Translations under genes and position numbers: made by a program
Assembly (NCBI GenBank): GCA_014655195.1
Contig: BNBH01000009.1
Span: 1 to 64,000 of the forward strand
Length of the DNA stretch: 64,000 bases
DNA from: Streptomyces cellulosae
GTDB lineage: Bacteria; Actinomycetota; Actinomycetes; Streptomycetales; Streptomycetaceae
Direction of reading: 5' to 3'
In this document: piece after piece, positions 56,792 through 64,000 of the stretch
Position numbering within the stretch: the first letter of the stretch is position 1
Layout: each line of letters starts with the position of its first letter
The notes under the pieces: model-generated
Databases searched by the model: none
What the model saw: the letters and a program-made list of their open reading frames with translations, nothing else
Told to the model about the DNA's origin: nothing

Positions 56792-57793
56792 GTGGATGTT
56801 TCCCTGACCCTGTGGGTCCTGACGATCGTGGGCCTGTGTGCCCTGATCGCCGCCGATTTCTTCATCGGCCGCAAACCGCATGACGTGTCCGTCAAGGAGG
56901 CGGGCATCTGGACGGTCGTCTGGATCGTCCTGGCCGCGCTCTTCGGGCTCGGCCTGCTGATCTTCGGAGGCGGCCGCCCGGCCGGCGAGTTCTTCGCCGG
57001 CTACATCACCGAGAAGTCGCTGAGCGTCGACAACCTCTTCGTCTTCGTCCTGATCATGGCGAAGTTCGCGGTGCCCTCCAAGTACCAGCAGCGGGTGCTC
57101 CTCGTCGGAGTGCTCATCGCCCTGGTGCTGCGCGCGATATTCATCGCCGCGGGCGCGGCCATCATCGCCAGCTTCTCCTGGGTGTTCTACATCTTCGGAG
57201 CCTTCCTGATCTGGACCGCCTGGAAGCTCATCCAGGAGGCCCGGGCCGACCAGGAGGACGAGGAGTACGAGGAGAACAAGCTGCTCAAGGCGGCCGAGCG
57301 CCGCTTCGGCGTGGCCGACCGCTACCACGGCACCAAGCTGTGGATCCAGCAGAACGGCAAGCGGGTCATGACCCCGATGCTCGTCGTGATGCTCGCGATC
57401 GGCACCACCGACGTCCTGTTCGCGCTGGACTCGATCCCCGCGATCTTCGGCCTGACCCAGGACCCGTACATCGTGTTCACGGCGAACGCGTTCGCGCTGA
57501 TGGGTCTGCGGCAGCTGTACTTCCTCATCGGCGGACTGCTGAGGAAGCTGGTCCACCTGTCCTACGGCCTGTCGATCATCCTGGGCTTCATCGGCGTGAA
57601 GCTGGTGCTGCACGCCCTGCACGAGTCCGGGGTGCATGTCCCCGAGATCAGCATTCCGGTCTCCCTGGGCGTGATCTGCTCGGTGCTGATCGTCACCACG
57701 ATCACCAGCCTCCGCGCGTCCCGTAAGCAGGCGCAGGCCGAGGAGGTCACCGGGCCGGCCGAGACCCCCGCGAAGAGCGACATCGACGTCTGA
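56792..57793 (+). CDS. terC: TerC family integral membrane protein
   Basis: This 333-residue membrane protein has seven to nine helices and the TerC metal-binding motifs EKSLSVDNLFVFVLIM and DVLFALDSIPAIFGLTQDP. Members export manganese or insert metals into exported proteins; the name comes from tellurite resistance. A charged cytoplasmic loop (ADQEDEEYEENKLLKAAERR) sits in the middle. The GTG at 56792 is preferred because CCGGAGG lies just upstream; earlier in-frame codons belong to the riboswitch-like leader. Confidence 0.93.
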   Translation: MDVSLTLWVLTIVGLCALIAADFFIGRKPHDVSVKEAGIWTVVWIVLAALFGLGLLIFGGGRPAGEFFAGYITEKSLSVDNLFVFVLIMAKFAVPSKYQQRVLLVGVLIALVLRAIFIAAGAAIIASFSWVFYIFGAFLIWTAWKLIQEARADQEDEEYEENKLLKAAERRFGVADRYHGTKLWIQQNGKRVMTPMLVVMLAIGTTDVLFALDSIPAIFGLTQDPYIVFTANAFALMGLRQLYFLIGGLLRKLVHLSYGLSIILGFIGVKLVLHALHESGVHVPEISIPVSLGVICSVLIVTTITSLRASRKQAQAEEVTGPAETPAKSDIDV

Positions 57794-57822
57794 CCCGCGT
57801 CGACACCAGGAACACGGGCACC

Positions 57823-57857
57823 GGGAGCGGGGGCGGCGCATCGCCGGCCCCGCTCCC
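57823..57857 (+). terminator. terC terminator
   Basis: GGGAGCGGGG (57823-57832) pairs with CCCCGCTCCC (57848-57857), with further pairing inside the loop. Confidence 0.8.
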
Positions 57858-57924
57858 ATCCCGCGCGTTCCGTCGCGCCGACCCCCGGGCGGCGCCCACC
57901 GCAACCGACCAGTACGAGGAGGGC

Positions 57925-58041
57925 ATGCGTGACCATGACGACCCCGAGACGATCAGGATCGCGGAGCGGAAGGGGTCGCCGCGCGGCGGTGACAGCAGTT
58001 ACGGCGCCCTCGGCGGTCAGCCGGTGGCCGGCAGCCCCTGA
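57925..58041 (+). CDS. Candidate small protein (38 residues)
   Basis: The short frame runs from ATG 57925 to TGA 58039-58041. It has an excellent ribosome binding site (GAGGAGGG, 57915-57922) and reads MRDHDDPETIRIAERKGSPR, then GGDSSYGALGGQPVAGSP. It is hydrophilic with no membrane segment. It lies after the terC terminator and 36 bp before chaA, so it may be a small leader gene of the antiporter operon. I do not recognise it; the good ribosome site is the main support. Confidence 0.5.
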   Translation: MRDHDDPETIRIAERKGSPRGGDSSYGALGGQPVAGSP

Positions 58042-58077
58042 GGTGCGGCACCCCCTCATGCCGGGGACGATCGCCGC

Positions 58078-59181
58078 ATGACGGAGCGCATCCAGTCCAT
58101 GGCGTCCCGATGGACCGTCGCCGTTCCCGTGCTCGCGGTCGTGCTGCTCGCCCTGACCTGGGGGAGGGAGTTGCCCGGCGGCATCGTCGTCGTGGTGACC
58201 CTGGTCCTGGCGGGAGCGGTGCTCGCGGCCGTGCACCATGCCGAGGTGGTCGCCCACCGGGTCGGTGAGCCGTTCGGCTCCCTGGTGCTGGCGGTCGCCG
58301 TCACGGTCATCGAGGTCGCGCTGATCGTGACCCTGATGCTCGACGGCGGGGACAAGAGCGCGACTCTCGCCCGCGACACCGTCTTCGCCGCCGTCATGAT
58401 CACCTGCAACGGCATCGTCGGCATCAGCCTGCTCGTCGGCTCGCTGCGCCACAAGACGGCGGTCTTCAACTCGGAGGGCACCGGGGCCGCCCTCGCCACC
58501 GTGACCACGCTGGCGACCCTCAGCATTGTGCTGCCGACGTTCACCACCAGCAAGCCGGGCCCGGAATTCTCCACCGTCCAGCTCACCTTCGCGGCGGTCG
58601 CCTCGCTGAGCCTCTACGGCCTGTTCGTCGCGACCCAGACCGTGCGGCACCGCGACTACTTCCTGCCCGTCGCCAAGCAGGGCGAGCAGTCGAAACCGGA
58701 GGAGGAGCACGCCGAGGCGCCGTCCACGCGCACCGCGCTGATCAGCGCCGGACTGCTGCTCCTCGCCCTGATCGGGGTCGTCGGCCTCGCCAAAGGCGTC
58801 TCGCCGACGATCGAGTCGGGAGTGGAGGCGGCCGGCCTCGGCCACGGCGTGGTCGGTGTGATCATCGCCCTGCTGGTGCTGCTCCCGGAGACCATCGCCG
58901 CCGTACGCGCCGCGCGCCGCAACCACGTGCAGACCAGCATGAACCTCGCCCTCGGCTCGGCGATGGCCAGCATCGGCCTGACCATCCCCGCCGTCGCGCT
59001 GGCGTCGCTCTGGCTGCCCGGCGCGCTCGTCCTCGGCCTCGGCAACACCCACATGGTGCTGCTCGCCCTGACCGTGGTGGTCAGCGCCCTGACGGTGGTC
59101 CCGGGCCGCGCCACACCGCTCCAGGGAGGCGTGCACCTGGTACTGCTCGCCGCCTACCTGGAACTGGCGATCAACCCCTGA
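58078..59181 (+). CDS. chaA: Calcium:proton antiporter ChaA
   Basis: This 367-residue cation exchanger of the CaCA superfamily has about 11 helices and the two repeat motifs: VGEPFGSLVLAVAVTVIEVA (alpha-1) and LLPETIAAVRAARRNHVQTS with NLALGSAMASIGLTIPAVAL (alpha-2). The acidic residues in these motifs bind Ca2+ or Na+. A hydrophilic loop (KQGEQSKPEEEHAEAPST) divides the halves. The ATG at 58078 is used. It follows terC and could belong with it to a metal-homeostasis group. Confidence 0.92.
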   Translation: MTERIQSMASRWTVAVPVLAVVLLALTWGRELPGGIVVVVTLVLAGAVLAAVHHAEVVAHRVGEPFGSLVLAVAVTVIEVALIVTLMLDGGDKSATLARDTVFAAVMITCNGIVGISLLVGSLRHKTAVFNSEGTGAALATVTTLATLSIVLPTFTTSKPGPEFSTVQLTFAAVASLSLYGLFVATQTVRHRDYFLPVAKQGEQSKPEEEHAEAPSTRTALISAGLLLLALIGVVGLAKGVSPTIESGVEAAGLGHGVVGVIIALLVLLPETIAAVRAARRNHVQTSMNLALGSAMASIGLTIPAVALASLWLPGALVLGLGNTHMVLLALTVVVSALTVVPGRATPLQGGVHLVLLAAYLELAINP

Positions 59182-59206
59182 CCGCCGATCCTCCGACCGC
59201 CTGACT

Positions 59207-59238
59207 CCGGGGCCGCCCGCACCGCAAGGCGGCCCCGG
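59207..59238 (+). terminator. chaA terminator
   Basis: CCGGGGCCGCC (59207-59217) pairs with GGCGGCCCCGG (59228-59238) around a 10-nt loop, 25 bp after the chaA stop. Confidence 0.85.
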
Positions 59239-59360
59239 GCGCTCGCCCCCGCGAGCGGGCGGCGCGGAAGTGCCGTACGAGCCCGTCGCCATGGCGTGAT
59301 AGACCGGGTGCGACCAGCGGTTCCGGTGAGGGACCGCACTCCCGACGGACCGGAGGAAAC

Positions 59361-59834
59361 GTGCCCCGCAACCTGGCCGACGCCCCGATCATGATCCTCA
59401 ACGGCCCCAACCTGAACCTGCTCGGGCAGCGGCAGCCGGAGATATACGGACGCGACAGGCTCGCCGACGTCGAGGCGTTGTGCGCCCGCGCGGCCGCGGC
59501 GCACAACGGCAGGGTGGACCTCCGCCAGTCCAACCACGAGGGCGAACTGGTCGACTGGATCCACGAGGCGAGGCTGAACCACTGCGGGATCGTCATCAAC
59601 CCGGGCGCCTATTCGCACACCTCCGTCGCCATCCTGGACGCCCTCAACGCCTGCGACGGCCTGCCCGTGATGGAGGTCCACATCTCCAACATCCACCGGC
59701 GGGAGAGCTTCCGGCACCACTCCTACGTCTCCCTGCGCGCCGACGGCGTCATCGCCGGGTGCGGCGTCCAGGGGTACGTGTTCGCGGTGGAGCGGATCGC
59801 GGCGCTGGCGGGACCGGGCGCGGCCGAGGCATGA
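59361..59834 (+). CDS. aroQ: Type II 3-dehydroquinate dehydratase
   Basis: This 157-residue enzyme converts 3-dehydroquinate to 3-dehydroshikimate in the shikimate or quinate pathway; type II forms dodecamers. The catalytic loop is [17 protein letters not shown] with Arg and Tyr, then [31 protein letters not shown] and [20 protein letters not shown] with the active His. The GTG at 59361 follows CGGAGGAAAC. It is alone; no other aro gene is adjacent. Confidence 0.96.
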   Translation: MPRNLADAPIMILNGPNLNLLGQRQPEIYGRDRLADVEALCARAAAAHNGRVDLRQSNHEGELVDWIHEARLNHCGIVINPGAYSHTSVAILDALNACDGLPVMEVHISNIHRRESFRHHSYVSLRADGVIAGCGVQGYVFAVERIAALAGPGAAEA

Positions 59835-59852
59835 CGCAGGCGCGCCGCCCGC

Positions 59853-60509
59853 TCACCAGCCGCGGGCGCGCCACTCCGGCAGGTGGGGGCGTTCGGCGCC
59901 GAGCGTGGTGTCGTCGCCGTGGCCCGGGTAGACCCAGGTCTCGTCCGGGAGGACGTCGAAGATCTTGGTCTCGACGTCGTGCAGCAGGCTGGCGAACGCC
60001 TTCGGGTCCTTGTGGGTGTTACCCACACCGCCCGGGAAGAGACAGTCTCCGGTGAACACATGGGGATGGCCGTGCGGGTCGTCGTAGACGAGGGCGATCG
60101 AGCCGGGGGTGTGGCCGACGAGGTGGCGGGCGGTGAGCTCGACCTGGCCGACGCGGATCACGTCGCCGTCGTCCACGAGCACGTCGGTCGGCACCGGGAT
60201 GCCCTCGGCGTCGTAGCGGCCCGCGTAGGTGCGGGCGCCGGTGGCGGCCACGACCTCCGGGAGCGCCTGCCAGTGGTCGGGGTGCCGGTGGGTGGTGACG
60301 ACGGACGCGATGCCGTCGTCACCGATCATGCCCAGCAGCGTCTCCGCCTCGGCGGCCGCGTCGATCAGCAACTGCTCGTCGGTGGCCCGGCAGCGCAGCA
60401 GATACGCGTTGTTCTCCATGGGGCCGACCGCGACCTTGGTGATCATCAGGTCCTTGAGTTCGTGCACGTCGGCCGGTCCGCCGACCGTCACCCGCCCGCT
60501 GTACGTCAT
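59853..60509 (-). CDS. MBL-fold metallo-hydrolase (glyoxalase II-like)
   Basis: This 218-residue zinc hydrolase has the metallo-beta-lactamase signature VVTTHRHPDHWQALPEV (HxHxDH), RHLVGHTPGSIALVYDD, FTGDCLFPGG and VYPGHGDDTT. Length and motif order agree with glyoxalase II-like enzymes in actinobacteria that act on mycothiol thioesters, though this substrate is inference. The ATG at 60509 lies 7 bp after a TAGGCT box, suggesting a leaderless mRNA. It converges on aroQ. Confidence 0.9.
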   Translation of the reverse strand: MTYSGRVTVGGPADVHELKDLMITKVAVGPMENNAYLLRCRATDEQLLIDAAAEAETLLGMIGDDGIASVVTTHRHPDHWQALPEVVAATGARTYAGRYDAEGIPVPTDVLVDDGDVIRVGQVELTARHLVGHTPGSIALVYDDPHGHPHVFTGDCLFPGGVGNTHKDPKAFASLLHDVETKIFDVLPDETWVYPGHGDDTTLGAERPHLPEWRARGW

Positions 60510-60548
60510 GGGCGTCAGCCTAGCGCCGGAACCGGCGCCGGACAGCGC

Positions 60549-61238
60549 TCACAGGGGCGGCAGCTTCGGGAGGTCCCCGCCCTTCACCGACAAAGCGCCG
60601 CCGTCCCGGCGTCCGGCGAGCCAGCCGAGCAGATCGGCGGGTGTCCCCACGACCGTGACCGGGACGCCGTCCGCCCCGCCGCCGGTCGTCCAGGTGCGGC
60701 CGCCGGTGTCCGACAGGGTGGTGGCGGGCACGTCCGGGTGGCCGCTGAACCGGGCCGCGAGGAACTCGGTCTCGCGCTCGGTGAAGTCGGCCGGCAGGTC
60801 CTCCAGCTCGTAGCCGGTCCCCAGGTCGACGTGGTGCAGCTCCACCTCGATCCAGCGCCGGAACGGCACCCGCTCGGCGCGGTCGGTGACGCCGTTGCGC
60901 AGGGCGACCGTGCGGGACGGGTCCGCCGGAGCCGCACACGCCGCACGGAAGCGCTCGGCGCTCTCCCGCACGTCGGCGAGCTGCTCCTCCAGGGGGCGCG
61001 CGGCACCCGCCTCGATGTCGGCGTCCCGCGCCTCGGCGGAGGCGTACATGGGGCGGCCCTCGAGGACGTTCACCAGGGCGTCCGCGTTGCGGGCCAGGTG
61101 GGTCAGCACATGACCGAGGGTCCAGCCGGGCAGGCGTGACGACTGGGTCACAGCCGCGTTGTCCAGGGTGCCGACCGCGTGGAGCAGCCGCTCGGTAGCG
61201 GCCTGTACAGACGCCAGGTCATCAGCGTGATCAATCAT
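60549..61238 (-). CDS. Maleylpyruvate-isomerase-like / DinB-superfamily mycothiol-dependent protein
   Basis: This 229-residue protein has the MDMPI N-terminal helix bundle related to DinB/Yfi[41 protein letters not shown] (metal-binding His), and [20 protein letters not shown] with the other His ligands, then a C-terminal domain of the same family. Such enzymes use mycothiol to isomerise or transfer; the substrate is unknown. The ATG at 61238 is used. It diverges from uvrA across 223 bp. Confidence 0.88.
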   Translation of the reverse strand: MIDHADDLASVQAATERLLHAVGTLDNAAVTQSSRLPGWTLGHVLTHLARNADALVNVLEGRPMYASAEARDADIEAGAARPLEEQLADVRESAERFRAACAAPADPSRTVALRNGVTDRAERVPFRRWIEVELHHVDLGTGYELEDLPADFTERETEFLAARFSGHPDVPATTLSDTGGRTWTTGGGADGVPVTVVGTPADLLGWLAGRRDGGALSVKGGDLPKLPPL

Positions 61239-61383
61239 GCCGCCGACCCTAACCGCGTCACACCTTCGGGTGAAGGAGGTGAACCGGACAGCAAAATCGA
61301 ATGCACGTGCTATAGGGTCGGGTGCGGCGTCGGGCATGCTGGAGAGCCGGGGTTTGTTGACTAACCGTGAATCCGAACCGGCG

Positions 61384-61406
61384 TTGTCAGTGGCTCCCCC
61401 TAGTCT
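61384..61406 (+). promoter_or_regulatory. uvrA promoter, DNA-damage (PafBC-type) motif
   Basis: TTGTCAGTG (61384-61392), 8 bp GCTCCCCC, then TAGTCT (61401-61406). A perfect match to tTGTCRgtg-N8-TAnnnT. Transcription should begin near 61413, giving a leader of about 50 nt. Confidence 0.88.
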
Positions 61407-61461
61407 GAGAAAGACGGGGGCCCCGCCCCTGTCACTACCCTCAAGAAAGGTGCGGACCGGC

Positions 61462-64000
<2,539 letters not shown>

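Overview
The window is high-GC actinobacterial DNA, almost certainly from a Streptomyces chromosome. Codon third positions are nearly all G or C, GTG and TTG starts and leaderless genes are common, and the gene set is typical: a whiJ/abaA-like regulator locus, PAC2, Pol I without proofreading, mycothiol-type enzymes and Ter proteins. From memory the gene order resembles the core region between uvrA and the branched-chain amino-acid transporter of S. coelicolor. I saw no rRNA, tRNA, CRISPR array or prophage.

Layout. 1-104 is the end of a foreign element with TGT...ACA termini and two internal direct repeats, which looks like a Tn7-like transposon end. It cuts livG after about 46 codons. 249-4358 holds the rest of the branched-chain amino-acid ABC transporter. 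4646-8644 holds two small envelope proteins, a hotdog thioesterase and a molybdopterin oxidoreductase. 8645-14203 has polA flanked by long intergenic tandem repeats, a small hypothetical gene and a DUF4184 membrane protein. 14506-19778 has a secreted lytic transglycosylase, HrpB helicase and a methyltransferase. 20141-29025 has rpsA, PAC2, coaE, small proteins, methyltransferase, S4 protein, uracil-DNA glycosylase, prolyl aminopeptidase and formaldehyde dehydrogenase. 29247-37629 has a small protein, glpK-glpF, FUSC transporter, EEP nuclease, amidohydrolase and DUF899. 37786-41436 is a developmental-type regulator locus: small protein, anti-sigma-like ATPase pair, XRE-DUF5753, DUF397 and DUF574 methyltransferase. 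41562-49417 has an orphan gltD, DUF1772, a kinase-like protein, CBS, CorA, psuK-psuG, VOC and ogt. 49504-64000 has GDPD, MHYT, uvrB, a Ter/metal cluster (TerD, TerD-like fusion, TerC under a probable Mn riboswitch, ChaA), aroQ, an MBL hydrolase, a DinB-like protein and the first 846 codons of uvrA.

The main regulatory theme is a promoter of the form TTGTC(A/G)GTG-N8-TAnnnT. It matches the RecA-independent, PafBC-type DNA-damage promoter known from mycobacteria. It stands directly upstream of uvrA, uvrB and ogt, with slightly weaker copies before polA, a uracil-DNA glycosylase gene and terD, so up to six genes here may form one damage regulon. Other structure not explained by the genes includes: a hairpin covering the rpsA ribosome binding site; a TTGGCA-centred motif shared by three intergenic regions of the regulator locus; tandem intergenic repeats with 74-97 bp periods at several sites; and a methyltransferase whose natural start seems to be an ATC.
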